A stretch of 39,622 nucleotides of DNA from Bacteroides sp. Its GTDB lineage: Bacteria > Bacteroidota > Bacteroidia > Bacteroidales > SM23-62. Location of the stretch: NCBI GenBank assembly GCA_011053095.1, contig DRHS01000051.1, positions 1 through 39,622 of the forward strand, in the 5' to 3' direction. The translations under genes and the position numbers were made by a program. Positions 15,972 through 25,111 of this stretch are shown here, piece after piece (the first letter of the stretch is position 1; each line of letters starts with the position of its first letter). The notes under the pieces were generated by a model that was not told where the DNA came from, searched no databases, and saw only the letters and a list, made by a program, of their open reading frames with translations.

Positions 15972-18247
15972 AAATAAGCACAAGAATGAAATTAGCTTTT
16001 ATTGGTACTTACCCACCCCGGGAATGCGGCATCGGTATATTTACAAATAACCTGTTCAACTCAATATTAGCGAACAGTGAAAAGAGGGAGCATGGGCATG
16101 AGGGTTTTGTCATTGCCATAAACGACAACGGTCTTACTTATGAATACCCTGATGAAGTAAAGGTTATCATCAGGCAAGACCATCAGGAAGATTATTTAAA
16201 GGCTGTAAAGTTCATTAATCTAAGCGGCGCTGACATCTGTATCCTGGAGCATGAATTTGGTATTTTTGGCGGTCAAAACGGGGTGCAAATCCTTCCTTTA
16301 CTTCATAGATTGAAAGTTCCTCTTATTGTAACCTTACATACCATTCTTAAAAGCCCCTCGTATAATGAAAAAGCTGTTTTACAGGAAATTTGTAAAATGG
16401 CAAATATAATAGTGGTGATGAGCCATAAAGCCATTGAGTTCCTGGTTAATATTTATAATGTACCGAAAGAAAAAATTGTTTTTATTGATCATGGCGTACC
16501 AGATATTTTTTTCGACCAGGAAAAATCGAAAAAGGAGTTCAAACTTGACAATAAGAAGGTGTTGCTTACTTTTGGTTTTATCGGACGCAGCAAAGGAATT
16601 GAAACAGTAATAAAAGCACTGCCTGAAGTTGTTAAAAAACACCCTGATGTTATTTATATCGTTTTAGGCAAAACCCACCCCAATGTACTGCGACATTCTG
16701 GTGAAGAATATCGTATTTTCTTAAGGCGTTTAGTCACAAGTCTTCATCTAGAAGACCATGTTATCTTTCTTAATAAATTTATTGATGAACAGGATTTGTT
16801 CAAATACTTGTGTGCTTCTGATATTTACATAACTCCATATTTGAACGAAGCCCAAATTACCAGTGGAACACTTTCGTATGCTATTGGGGTTGGTTCGGCC
16901 ATTATTTCAACACCGTATTGGCATGCCTCAGAATTGTTGGCAGAAGGAAGGGGAAGGCTCATTGACTTTAATGATTCAAGGGGGTTGACTTCCACTTTAA
17001 CAGAACTTCTGGATAAACCTGAGATGCTTAATGAGCTTAAAAGAAAAGCGTTCGACTATGGTCGGAAAATCACCTGGCCGAAAACAGGAGAGAAGTATAT
17101 GGCGGTTGTTTTGGATACTCTAAAGGAAGATCAGAGTGTAATTGTAACTAATGATACTGAACTGGATCTTCTTGCCATGCCACTTTTTTCTCTAGCGCAT
17201 ATCAATCGTTTGACAGATGATACGGGCATTCTCCAGCATGCAAACTATGGTATTCCAAATTTAAAAGAAGGCTATTGTCTGGATGACAATGCCAGGGCCT
17301 TGCTCATGGTGTTAATGGCATACAGGCAAATGAAAGATAATCGGGCCCTTGAGTTATTACCCATCTATTTAAGCTATATTCATTTCATGCAGAATGCTGA
17401 TGGTACTTTCAGGAATTTCATGAGTTTTAACAGAAACTTCCTGGATGAGGTTGGTTCTGAGGATTCTTTTGGCCGGACCATATGGGCATTGGGATACTTG
17501 TTGAATAATGCTCCCAACGATGCCTATTACCAGACTGGCAAACAGATATTTTTCAATGCTTCACCCAATTTTGAAAAATTGAAGTCAATAAGGAGCATCG
17601 CCAATACCATATTGGGAATTAGCCATTACCTGAAAAGCAACCCCTTTGACGACTCAATGACTGAAAGGTTAAGAAATCTGGCCTACATCTTAATTAAACA
17701 TTATGAGGAAAATGAATCCCCTGATTGGAAATGGTTCGAATCACTATTAGCCTATGATAATGGTATCTTGCCATTAGCTCTTTTGCATTCAGCCGAAATA
17801 TTGAATGATGATAAAATAGAAAGAACGGCACTTGAATCTATGGACTTTCTGACGAAACATACACTTAATGAAAACTACTTATCGATCATTGGAAATGAGA
17901 AATGGTTTAGAAAAGAGGGGGAACGTTCTGTTTTTGCCCAGCAACCCATAGATGCCATGGCCATGGTATTAATGTATCATCAAGCCTTTCAATTAACAAA
18001 GGATAAAGAGTATATCAATAAATTGTATACCTCATATTTATGGTTCCTGGGTGAAAATGATATTAGGATGAGCCTGTATGATTTTGAGACCAAAGGATGC
18101 TGTGATGGATTTGAAAGTTATGGTGTGAACCGCAACCAGGGTGCCGAAAGTTCACTGGCATATTTAATCTCTCATTTAACCGCATTGCAGGCATATGCAG
18201 AGATTCATGTGTCAGATGAAAAAAGTAGCATTAAAACCATAGTTTAA
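15968..18247 (+). CDS. GT4 glycosyltransferase fused to an alpha/alpha-toroid domain
   Basis: 759 residues. The N-terminal half (about 1-385) is a GT-B, GT4-family glycosyltransferase: MKLAFIGTYPPRECGIGIF opens the first Rossmann domain, GFIGRSKGIETVIKAL begins the nucleotide-sugar domain, and ITPYLNEAQITSGTLSYAIG is the donor-binding loop. The C-terminal half (about 400-745) is an all-helical six-hairpin-like domain of the sort found in alpha/alpha-toroid glycan enzymes (GYCLDDNARALLM, DSFGRTIWALGYLL, GVNRNQGAESSLAYL). No signal peptide, so cytoplasmic. Followed after 8 nt by a GH130 gene. With the other GT4 and GH130 genes it probably builds and trims an intracellular or cell-bound mannoside (inference). 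Start 15968 overlaps the stop of the preceding fragment; M7 is an alternative. Confidence 0.85.
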   Translation: MKISTRMKLAFIGTYPPRECGIGIFTNNLFNSILANSEKREHGHEGFVIAINDNGLTYEYPDEVKVIIRQDHQEDYLKAVKFINLSGADICILEHEFGIFGGQNGVQILPLLHRLKVPLIVTLHTILKSPSYNEKAVLQEICKMANIIVVMSHKAIEFLVNIYNVPKEKIVFIDHGVPDIFFDQEKSKKEFKLDNKKVLLTFGFIGRSKGIETVIKALPEVVKKHPDVIYIVLGKTHPNVLRHSGEEYRIFLRRLVTSLHLEDHVIFLNKFIDEQDLFKYLCASDIYITPYLNEAQITSGTLSYAIGVGSAIISTPYWHASELLAEGRGRLIDFNDSRGLTSTLTELLDKPEMLNELKRKAFDYGRKITWPKTGEKYMAVVLDTLKEDQSVIVTNDTELDLLAMPLFSLAHINRLTDDTGILQHANYGIPNLKEGYCLDDNARALLMVLMAYRQMKDNRALELLPIYLSYIHFMQNADGTFRNFMSFNRNFLDEVGSEDSFGRTIWALGYLLNNAPNDAYYQTGKQIFFNASPNFEKLKSIRSIANTILGISHYLKSNPFDDSMTERLRNLAYILIKHYEENESPDWKWFESLLAYDNGILPLALLHSAEILNDDKIERTALESMDFLTKHTLNENYLSIIGNEKWFRKEGERSVFAQQPIDAMAMVLMYHQAFQLTKDKEYINKLYTSYLWFLGENDIRMSLYDFETKGCCDGFESYGVNRNQGAESSLAYLISHLTALQAYAEIHVSDEKSSIKTIV

Positions 18248-18255
18248 TCGCAGCG

Positions 18256-19182
18256 ATGTTAATCAAAAGATACCAGCACAACCCAATCCTTACAAAGGAT
18301 GACGTGCCCTATCCGGTTGCTACGGTGCATAATGCAGCTGTAGTAAAGTACGAGGGGAAATATATCATGGTATTCCGCTCACATAAACTTAATGGGAGAA
18401 GTATACTTGGGATAGCAGTGAGTAATGATGGATACAACTTTAAAGTGAATGAGAAACCTTTTATGATTCCCTCTACCGAGGGGGTTTTTAAGGAATACGA
18501 AGCCTATGGAGTAGAAGATCCAAGAATTACTTTCATAGACGGTGAATATCTCATTACCTACAGTGCCTATTCAAGGCATGGCGTGCGTATAGGACTGGCA
18601 AAAACAAAAGATTTTAAGTCTATTGAAAGAATCTCCCTTATTACCGAATCCGACTATCGGAATGTGGTAATCTTCCCTGAAAAATTTGGAGGTTTATATG
18701 CCAGGCTCGATCGTCCTCATAGTGAAATATCTCCCTGGTCGATTTGGATATCTTATTCTCCAGATTTAAAGTACTGGGGCGAATCGAAATTAATTATGAA
18801 TCCATTACAATACCATTGGGATGAGATGAAAATTGGACCCGGAGCTCCCCCCATTAAAACATCCAGAGCTTGGTTAAGCATCTATCATGGTGTATTTCCA
18901 ACTATGGATGGAAGTGTTTATAGATTAGGAGTTGCGTTGCACGATTTGGAAGATCCTTCAAAAATGATTGCGGTGGGCGATGAATGGATTTTACAACCCG
19001 AAGAAGTTTATGAAATTACAGGCTATGTTCATAATGTGGTGTTTACCTGTGGTGCCGTTCCGGAAGACGATGGGAGCGTTAAAATTTATTGGGGCGGGGC
19101 CGACAAAGTGATGTGTATGGGCACAGCAAATCTGGAAGACCTTGTTGATCATTGTTTAAACAAACCCCGAAAACCAATATAA
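18256..19182 (+). CDS. GH130 family beta-mannoside phosphorylase-like protein
   Basis: 308 residues, a typical GH130 five-bladed propeller. RYQHNPILTKDD opens it, YGVEDPRIT places the catalytic Asp at D88, and GLYARLDRP (R150), IGPGAPPI and YHG (H211) follow in the order seen in phosphorylases of this family, which split or make beta-mannosidic bonds using phosphate and mannose-1-phosphate. GGADKVMCMGTANL near the end is the family closing motif. The Arg and His residues seen favour a phosphorylase over the hydrolases of GH130, but linkage (beta-1,2 or beta-1,4) is not readable. No signal peptide. Eight nt after the GT4 fusion, so co-transcribed. Confidence 0.88.
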   Translation: MLIKRYQHNPILTKDDVPYPVATVHNAAVVKYEGKYIMVFRSHKLNGRSILGIAVSNDGYNFKVNEKPFMIPSTEGVFKEYEAYGVEDPRITFIDGEYLITYSAYSRHGVRIGLAKTKDFKSIERISLITESDYRNVVIFPEKFGGLYARLDRPHSEISPWSIWISYSPDLKYWGESKLIMNPLQYHWDEMKIGPGAPPIKTSRAWLSIYHGVFPTMDGSVYRLGVALHDLEDPSKMIAVGDEWILQPEEVYEITGYVHNVVFTCGAVPEDDGSVKIYWGGADKVMCMGTANLEDLVDHCLNKPRKPI

Positions 19183-19258
19183 AGATTCCGGATCTCAATT
19201 TTTAGGATTGTCCAACTAAATTCAGAATATCAATAGGCTTTATGCAAATATATAAACC

Positions 19259-20266
19259 ATGAAAATCGCAATACTCTCACCTGTTGCCTGGCGAACACCT
19301 CCCCGGAAATATGGCCCATGGGAACAGGTAGCATCCAATATTGCCGAGGGAATGGTTGAACAGGGCCTTGATGTCACATTATTTGCCACAGGCGATTCTT
19401 TTACAAAAGGCAAATTAGTATCTGTTTGTAAGCAACCGTATGCCGAAGATTCGAATGTCGATGCCAAAGTTGCAGAGTGTCTTCACATCAGCTGTCTGAT
19501 GGAGGATGCAGATCAGTTTGATTTGATTCATAATAATTTTGATTTTCTACCTCTAAGTTATTCCCGATTAATCAAAACACCCATGGTAACCACTATTCAT
19601 GGTTTTTCTTCTCCAAAAATTCTCCCGGTCTATAAAAAATACAGCAGCACCGGTAATTATGTTTCCATCAGTAATTCCGACCGCAGTCCCGAACTTGATT
19701 ATATTGCAACCGTATACAATGGCATTAATGCCGACGAATTTATATTCAGTCATGAATCAAGTGAATATCTTCTTTTTTTTGGCCGCATTCATCCGGAGAA
19801 AGGGGTCTATGAGTCCATACAAATTGCTAAACAATCAAAAAGAAAACTCATCATTTCCGGATTAATTCAGGATCAGGAGTACTTTGACCTGAAGGTTAAA
19901 CCATCTATCGATGATAACGATATCGTTTATATTGGTAATTCAGGACCAGATGAAAGGAATAAGCTTTTGGGTGGAGCGTTTGCCCTTTTACATCCGATTA
20001 GTTTTGAGGAACCTTTTGGCCTCAGTGTGGCTGAAGCCATGTTTTGTGGAACACCCGTTATTGCCTTTAACAGGGGTGCAATGTCTGAATTAATTCATGA
20101 TGGGAGGACCGGTTTCCTGGTGAACACTATTGAAGAAGCGGTGGAGGCAGTAAAAAATATTAAATTGATTGATCGAAAATATTGCAGGGAATGGGCAAAT
20201 TCAAGATTCAGCCGTCAGAAAATGATAGAAGGATATCTGCAGGTCTATCAGCAGATTCTATTTTGA
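19259..20266 (+). CDS. GT4 glycosyltransferase
   Basis: 335 residues of GT-B fold. The N-terminal domain begins MKIAILSPVAWRTPPRKYGP, a form common in small bacterial GT4 enzymes. LLFFGRIHPEKGVYESIQIA opens the donor domain, and SFEEPFGLSVAEAMFCGTPV carries the E-x7-E donor-binding motif. Cytoplasmic. Third of the co-directional trio, 76 nt after the GH130 gene. Its stop overlaps the convergent second GH130 gene by 9 nt. Sugar donor unknown; GDP-mannose is a reasonable guess given two GH130 neighbours (inference). Confidence 0.88.
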   Translation: MKIAILSPVAWRTPPRKYGPWEQVASNIAEGMVEQGLDVTLFATGDSFTKGKLVSVCKQPYAEDSNVDAKVAECLHISCLMEDADQFDLIHNNFDFLPLSYSRLIKTPMVTTIHGFSSPKILPVYKKYSSTGNYVSISNSDRSPELDYIATVYNGINADEFIFSHESSEYLLFFGRIHPEKGVYESIQIAKQSKRKLIISGLIQDQEYFDLKVKPSIDDNDIVYIGNSGPDERNKLLGGAFALLHPISFEEPFGLSVAEAMFCGTPVIAFNRGAMSELIHDGRTGFLVNTIEEAVEAVKNIKLIDRKYCREWANSRFSRQKMIEGYLQVYQQILF

Positions 20267-21730
20267 GTTTTTCAATTCACTCAATAGTTCTTTTAAATTT
20301 ACAGTAGCATAAGTTGATGCGTAATCGGACACTGCATAGGGTATGATCAAATCATTATTATGAATTATAGATCCGCAGGAATAAACCACATTGGGTACAT
20401 ATCCTTCTCTTTCTTCCGCATTGGGCATCAATAAAGGTGATTTTAATCTTCCTATTTCTTTCTCCGGGTTATGAAGATCGAACAGAGATGCCCCTATTAC
20501 ATATTCCCGCATCGGACCTACCCCATGTGTTAGTATCAACCACCCTTCACTGGTTTCTATGGGCGACCCGCAATTCCCTATTTGGATGAATTCCCAGGGA
20601 AATTTAGGTTGTTGTAACAATTTTGCTTCACGCCAAATAGTAATTTGATCAGAATAGGCGATGTAGTTATTAACCCCATCCAAGCGGCCAAGCATAGCAT
20701 ATCTCCCATTAATTTTTCTTGGAAACAGGGCCATTCCTTTGTTCTGCGCAATTTCCCCATGAAGTGGCAATATCTTGAAATGATAAAAATCCCTGGTTTC
20801 CAGCAGCTTTGGCAATATCGTGGTGCCGTCAAAAGCTGTATAGGTAGCATAATATATCACATCATCGCTATTATCTTTAAATTTCACAAAACGGGCATCT
20901 TCAATACCACTATTTTCGTTTGCAGCGACAGGGAAAATAACCCTTTCGGATATGTTGGTGTCTAACGAAAATTCAAGTTCGTAATGCGATGAAGCAAGCC
21001 ACAAAATCTGATTAAAAAACATCTCTTGAAAGGCAGGAAGTTTTATTGTCTTTCTATCTTCTTCAATGCATCTATAGAGCTCGCCATATGTAAATTTATC
21101 ATTTAGCTTATCCAGTATTAAACCAGATGGAATAATACCCTGAAAATCCTTCATTTCATCCAGCTTGGACCTGAATGATTCCTTATCGTATTGATGTCGC
21201 CGGATATGTTCAGCCTCCTCCAGCATCTTACCTACAGGTCTAATTGAAAGATTGTTATCCTGATCAAGAATGCCTGTTCGGAAAACTATTGATGAAATAT
21301 GCCCCTCCCCTGTTGCCCTGAAACTTATGATTACTCTTTTTTCATCTGTGCCAGTTTCGGACTGATCTGGATGTTCCACAATGGAAGGATTAAAAAAAGC
21401 TGATGATTCAATCGAATATTCCATCGTAAAATAGGAACCAATAAGTAATTTTTGGGATAAATCAAGCAATTCCGGATCAACGTTTAACTGGGCAAACAAA
21501 TGGGCGATGTTATTAAAATGCTTTTCAAAATTTTTTGAAATATTCCTGTGACGCATTGAATAATCCCGAAGTACCTGTTTTAACGCTGTAGATGTCTTTT
21601 TGTCAGACATATTTCGTACAGAACGTATGATATTTAAAGCCCTTTCTTCACCCGTGTAATGAAAACGTGCAATTATCCTACTGGAATCCGGGAGGAATTT
21701 TAAATCCTTTCTGTTTACGGTAACTTGCAT
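20258..21730 (-). CDS. Long GH130 family protein with N-terminal helical extension
   Basis: About 490 residues from the ATG at 21730. The frame is open to 21826, but a TAnnTTTG box lies in that extension, so MQVTVNRKDL is the better start. Residues 1-100 are a helical extension not present in the short GH130 (RNISKNFEKHFNNIAHLFAQ). The propeller follows: FFNPSIVEHPD, VISFRATGEGHISSIVFRTG, then GIEDARFV with the catalytic Asp, MALFPRKINGRYAMLGRLDG, GNCGSPIET and a GREGY-like EREGYVPNVVYSCG. Such long GH130 proteins differ from the short phosphorylases and may act on other chain lengths or linkages. Convergent with the GT4 trio, overlapping by 9 nt. No signal peptide. Confidence 0.86.
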   Translation of the reverse strand: MQVTVNRKDLKFLPDSSRIIARFHYTGEERALNIIRSVRNMSDKKTSTALKQVLRDYSMRHRNISKNFEKHFNNIAHLFAQLNVDPELLDLSQKLLIGSYFTMEYSIESSAFFNPSIVEHPDQSETGTDEKRVIISFRATGEGHISSIVFRTGILDQDNNLSIRPVGKMLEEAEHIRRHQYDKESFRSKLDEMKDFQGIIPSGLILDKLNDKFTYGELYRCIEEDRKTIKLPAFQEMFFNQILWLASSHYELEFSLDTNISERVIFPVAANENSGIEDARFVKFKDNSDDVIYYATYTAFDGTTILPKLLETRDFYHFKILPLHGEIAQNKGMALFPRKINGRYAMLGRLDGVNNYIAYSDQITIWREAKLLQQPKFPWEFIQIGNCGSPIETSEGWLILTHGVGPMREYVIGASLFDLHNPEKEIGRLKSPLLMPNAEEREGYVPNVVYSCGSIIHNNDLIIPYAVSDYASTYATVNLKELLSELKNSK

Positions 21731-21755
21731 TAGCAAATTAAATTTATGATTTCGC

Positions 21756-21763
21756 CAAAGATA
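21756..21763 (-). promoter_or_regulatory. TAnnTTTG -7 box before the long GH130 gene
   Basis: On the minus strand TATCTTTG matches the Bacteroidota -7 consensus exactly, 25 bp before the ATG at 21730. No good -33 TTTG is seen. It argues for the shorter start of the gene and for its independent control. Confidence 0.45.
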
Positions 21764-22171
21764 ACAGCTAAAGTTTAATACCCCGATTTTTTTGTATAAG
21801 TTAATAACGAGAATCAAACGATACATTAAATCCTTGTTTCGTCTGAAACTCAGTTGGCATCGTAAGATTTTTCGACACTTCGTGTCTCTAGAACTCGTTG
21901 GAATTAGTACCTCCTCGGCTCGAACTTCATCCCGATAGAAATCTGGATAATCTACTCAGTTGAATCGACCATTAAGGTCTTTATTTAGTCTTTGAATTTG
22001 TCAATTATAATACAAGTATTTCGATTCGATGTAATGTAGTGAAACAGCGGCGTCTACTGGGCATTCAGGTCAAGATATAGTATAGAAAGATAGATACTAG
22101 AAAGGATAAATTGAAGCATAAAAAACAGATTATTACTTTGAAAAATCTGGCTCCACTCATTTTCGGGTCAT
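21764..22171. other. Gene-free stretch between the GH130 gene and tRNA-Met
   Basis: About 400 bases with no coding frame I can support. A short hairpin GACAC-TTC-GTGTC stands near 21874-21886. As this is the tRNA-proximal end of the island, an integrase would be expected here, but none is recognisable. Confidence 0.4.
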
Positions 22172-22201
22172 AAAAAAAGGGATTGAAAACTTTTCAATCC
22201 C
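22172..22201 (-). terminator. Rho-independent terminator of tRNA-Met
   Basis: Minus strand: stem GGGATTGAAAA / TTTTCAATCCC, eleven pairs with a one-base centre (22179-22201), followed by seven T residues (22172-22178). It lies 14 bases after the tRNA 3' end. Confidence 0.85.
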
Positions 22202-22215
22202 ATGTCATTGTTGAG

Positions 22216-22289
22216 TAGCGAGACGGGGAATTGAACCCCGGACCTCATGATTATGAATCATGCGCTCTAACCATCTGAGCTATCTCGCC
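22216..22289 (-). tRNA. tRNA-Met (CAT)
   Basis: A complete cloverleaf of 74 bases on the minus strand: acceptor GGCGAGA with TCTCGCT, D arm GCTC/GAGC, anticodon stem CATGA/TCATG around loop TTCATAA (anticodon CAT), T arm CGGGG/CCCCG. The first pair is G-T and CCA is not encoded. No C1-A72-type initiator feature, so elongator Met, or Ile if the C is lysidine-modified, is more likely than initiator. Three copies of its 3' part lie at 9771, 13169 and 15100, marking it as an integration target. Confidence 0.93.
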
Positions 22290-22349
22290 GAAAATTATAC
22301 GTGTGGGTGTGATTATCGGTGCGCAAATATAGTCGGTTTTTTGAAAATG

Positions 22350-23546
22350 TCAAAGTGAGAGTTTTTGTATAATTTCTTCAGGAAGACCATCATAGTTCAG
22401 AGACTGTTCGAATTCCGCTGAATTATAGGAATTCCAGAATAATATCTTTTCTTCCGCCGATGTTTTTTCACAATAGTCTAGGCATGCGGCAAGGGTTTTC
22501 CCTGTATATGTTGTCTCAAGGCTGATTTTTTCAGAAACCCGGTTTACTGCGCTTTTACCCTCATCTGTTATTACTCCATATCCTCCTCCTAAATATTCGG
22601 TGAGCAACTCAAAATCTGACTTTTCAATTTTTACTTTGGGAATGTTGCGATCAGATTTCCTCAGGTAGTCGGCCACTTTCTGTGCGTAATATCGTATGAT
22701 ATATGGATATGCCGGGAAGGAATCAACCACCTTCACTCCTACTACCCTGGTTGACATTCCTGCAATCTTTAATCCGGCAATCAGGCCGGAGATGGTGCCG
22801 CATGTACCGGCCGCTACAAATAACTTTTCCGGGGCAGGTAATAAACCATCCTTTACCTGGCGAGCCACCTCCATAGCCGCATTCACATGTCCCACATTAC
22901 TCAATCCACAGGTACCACCTGACAAAATAAAATAAGGAGATTTGTCCTGCTTCTGCAAATCTTTGAAAAGTTTCCTTGCGTACTTATAAGCTTCTTTTAA
23001 GTTATAGCAATAATGGATCTTCGCTCCTGCTGCAAGAAATCCTGCAAGGTTGCGGCGGACATATTTGCTGAAAGGCTGGTCGAAGAGGCAGAGGTGGACT
23101 TCAAATCCCTTCTGGTAGCCGTGAACTGCGGTAGCAAGAGCATGATTGGATCCGAGTCCCCCAATCGTAATAAGACTTTTTCGCCCCCGAAGAGCCGCAT
23201 CAGCGAGTAAATACTCCAGTTTCCTTACCTTATTACCTCCGTAAACGGGGGAAGTCAGGTCATCCCGTTTTACCCAGAGCTTTCCCTTAGTCATTCCCAC
23301 TGCCGATCCCAGCTCTTCAACCGGTGTAGGAATATCTCCAAGGCTGATCCAGGGTATGTGCCGGGCCAGATCAGGGTAGGACCTGAAAAGTGCGCTCCTT
23401 GAGAGCATATCTTCGGTGGTCGGGAAATCGTTCGACCTTCTCCCTATCCGGTTTAGTTTATGAAGCATATACCCTACTCCACCTGATCCTGCAGCAAGTA
23501 CACCAAGAACTATACCTCCGGTTGCCAGAAAAACGCGTCGACTCAT
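22350..23546 (-). CDS. PLP-dependent ACC deaminase / D-cysteine desulfhydrase family protein with Tat-like signal
   Basis: 398 residues. Residues 85-395 are a fold-type II PLP enzyme: GGNKVRKLEY carries the Schiff-base lysine K106, IGGLGSNHA binds the cofactor ring region and AAGTCGTISGL the phosphate. Relatives deaminate 1-aminocyclopropane-1-carboxylate or remove sulfide from D-cysteine. The start MSRRVFLATGGIVLGVLAAG is a twin-arginine (SRRxFL) signal or anchor, so the folded enzyme probably sits at the periplasmic side of the membrane, which is unusual for this family. The N-terminal 84 residues before the domain contain IPWISLGDIPTPVE, the family opening. Seven nt after the lipocalin-like gene. 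Substrate unknown. Confidence 0.85.
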   Translation of the reverse strand: MSRRVFLATGGIVLGVLAAGSGGVGYMLHKLNRIGRRSNDFPTTEDMLSRSALFRSYPDLARHIPWISLGDIPTPVEELGSAVGMTKGKLWVKRDDLTSPVYGGNKVRKLEYLLADAALRGRKSLITIGGLGSNHALATAVHGYQKGFEVHLCLFDQPFSKYVRRNLAGFLAAGAKIHYCYNLKEAYKYARKLFKDLQKQDKSPYFILSGGTCGLSNVGHVNAAMEVARQVKDGLLPAPEKLFVAAGTCGTISGLIAGLKIAGMSTRVVGVKVVDSFPAYPYIIRYYAQKVADYLRKSDRNIPKVKIEKSDFELLTEYLGGGYGVITDEGKSAVNRVSEKISLETTYTGKTLAACLDYCEKTSAEEKILFWNSYNSAEFEQSLNYDGLPEEIIQKLSL

Positions 23547-23553
23547 TGGTTAT

Positions 23554-24504
23554 TTATGTGAATTTGACGTACTCATCTATCATTAACATATTATCTAATT
23601 TCTCAGTACGGCCATCAATTGTTAAGTCCAGGCTCGCAACAGAAAAGAATTTAATCCCCCTTGGATTTTTGGAGATCTTTTTCAGCAATGCCAATCTAAG
23701 GAACCCCAGCTCACCGGTATTTTTAACAAATTCAGATATGATCGCTGGTTTTGTATGTATGACATTCATTTTCACCCGGCATGCCTCATCATAAGCTTCA
23801 AGAGTATATGTCTGGGGACATGAAATACCCGGCGGATCAAACTTTTTCCAGTCAGCCGGTTGTATTTCCACCTTATCCAGCTGGATCCGATTCCCCCCTA
23901 CCTGCAGGATCATCTGAGATCCGACAAGCTCACCATTCTTATCCATTGCGTATGAGTAGGTAAGATCACAGTCTTTGCTGTGCAGCCGGCCCCAGTAAAG
24001 CTGACGAACCGGTACTTTAAAAGGCGAAAGTGTTGAAATTAGATAATCAACATACCCATTCCCCATTACCTGTTGATCATCTCCCTTCAGTCGGAGCTTT
24101 CCTGACACCATTGTTTTAATGAACAGCGGCTTCCAGTTTAGTGCCCTATGGCCCGTTTCCGGGATTCGCATCCCGGGAAGATCAAAACCCGAATGGTGGA
24201 CCGGACTCAGAACCAGATCCAGATCGATATCCCGCAAGGAAAGTTTCATGCTTCCCAATCCCGCCTCCAATAAAATATCTCCCTCCCGGGTAGATACTGT
24301 ATGCTTCTCCCGCTTTAACAATTTCAATTTCTGATTAAAATGATATCCTTTCGAATCCCCGGATTCTTCAAACCTTCCGATATTCACCTCCACAAAACAC
24401 AGCTTTTTCCCAAAGACCTCTGTCAGGGTATGGAATATAATAACATAATCACCTTCAGCTGTCAGAACATCAACAAACCATTTTTCAAACCTGAAAATTC
24501 TCAT
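23554..24504 (-). CDS. CrtC/AttH/Svf1 lipocalin-like protein
   Basis: 316 residues without signal peptide or membrane segment. The pattern of beta strands and GNGYVDY ... LYWGRLHSKD resembles the tandem-lipocalin fold of the carotenoid hydratase CrtC, AttH and Svf1 group, where a GxGYxD / WG segment links the two barrels. DLPGMRIPETGHRALNWK and GVVD-like basic segments flank it. Such proteins bind or hydrate hydrophobic chains. Sits between a PLP enzyme (7 nt downstream) and a truncated radical SAM gene. No catalytic residues can be named; the family call is from motif impression only. Confidence 0.5.
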   Translation of the reverse strand: MRIFRFEKWFVDVLTAEGDYVIIFHTLTEVFGKKLCFVEVNIGRFEESGDSKGYHFNQKLKLLKREKHTVSTREGDILLEAGLGSMKLSLRDIDLDLVLSPVHHSGFDLPGMRIPETGHRALNWKPLFIKTMVSGKLRLKGDDQQVMGNGYVDYLISTLSPFKVPVRQLYWGRLHSKDCDLTYSYAMDKNGELVGSQMILQVGGNRIQLDKVEIQPADWKKFDPPGISCPQTYTLEAYDEACRVKMNVIHTKPAIISEFVKNTGELGFLRLALLKKISKNPRGIKFFSVASLDLTIDGRTEKLDNMLMIDEYVKFT

Positions 24505-24547
24505 AACTTATACTTGTCTTTTTCTCATTTGAGATTAAATCGGAACA

Positions 24548-25111
24548 TCAGAAAAATGTTGGTATATCCTCCATGATCTTATCCTTTCCCTTCATATCCC
24601 TGCAATTATAATGTCCAAACTGTTTATCATTGCCCACCTTGCAGCCTCCACCGCATACCGACTCCAGGGCGCAGTCTGTGCACTCAGGCGGGGTGGATTT
24701 AAATTCGACAAGGTCCTTATTCCTGAATCGTTTCCTGAATATCCACCAGATGGAATTATTTTTTATATTCCCCAGTGCGATATTATTAATAAAAGGACAG
24801 GGCTGCACACTTCCATCCACCTTAACGGTAAAAACGAAATTTCCTCCCGAACAGGCATTCCCGGAAAGCATGAAAAAATCGCGTACAAAATTCATGTGAG
24901 AGATATTTTCTTCGAGTAAAACCCATTTCTTAAGTTCATGCCAATTGTTCGGCGGAATCATTAACGGGTCATCTTTCATCTGGGGGATGTACTGATAGAA
25001 AAGCGAGTGAGCTCCAAGTTCCTTCTTCACAAAGCGATTGATTTCCCTGTAATGATCAAAATTATGACTGTGTACGGTTGTAAAGGCATAGGTTTCAAGA
25101 CCCGCCTTCAA
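24548..25111 (-). pseudogene. Radical SAM/SPASM protein, C-terminal half only
   Basis: The frame holds the end of a radical SAM barrel (TYAFTTVHSHNFDHYREINR) and a complete SPASM domain: ACSGGNFVFTV, GSVQPCPF, CTDCALESVCGGGCKVG and HYNC give the cysteines of auxiliary iron-sulfur clusters. The CxxxCxxC motif that binds the SAM-reactive cluster, with about 120 N-terminal residues, is missing. In frame, YELL precedes the apparent TTG start and a TAA stands right before it, 10 nt from the stop of the preceding gene, so the front was deleted. It cannot cleave SAM. Whether the parent modified a peptide or a small molecule is not readable. Confidence 0.75.
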
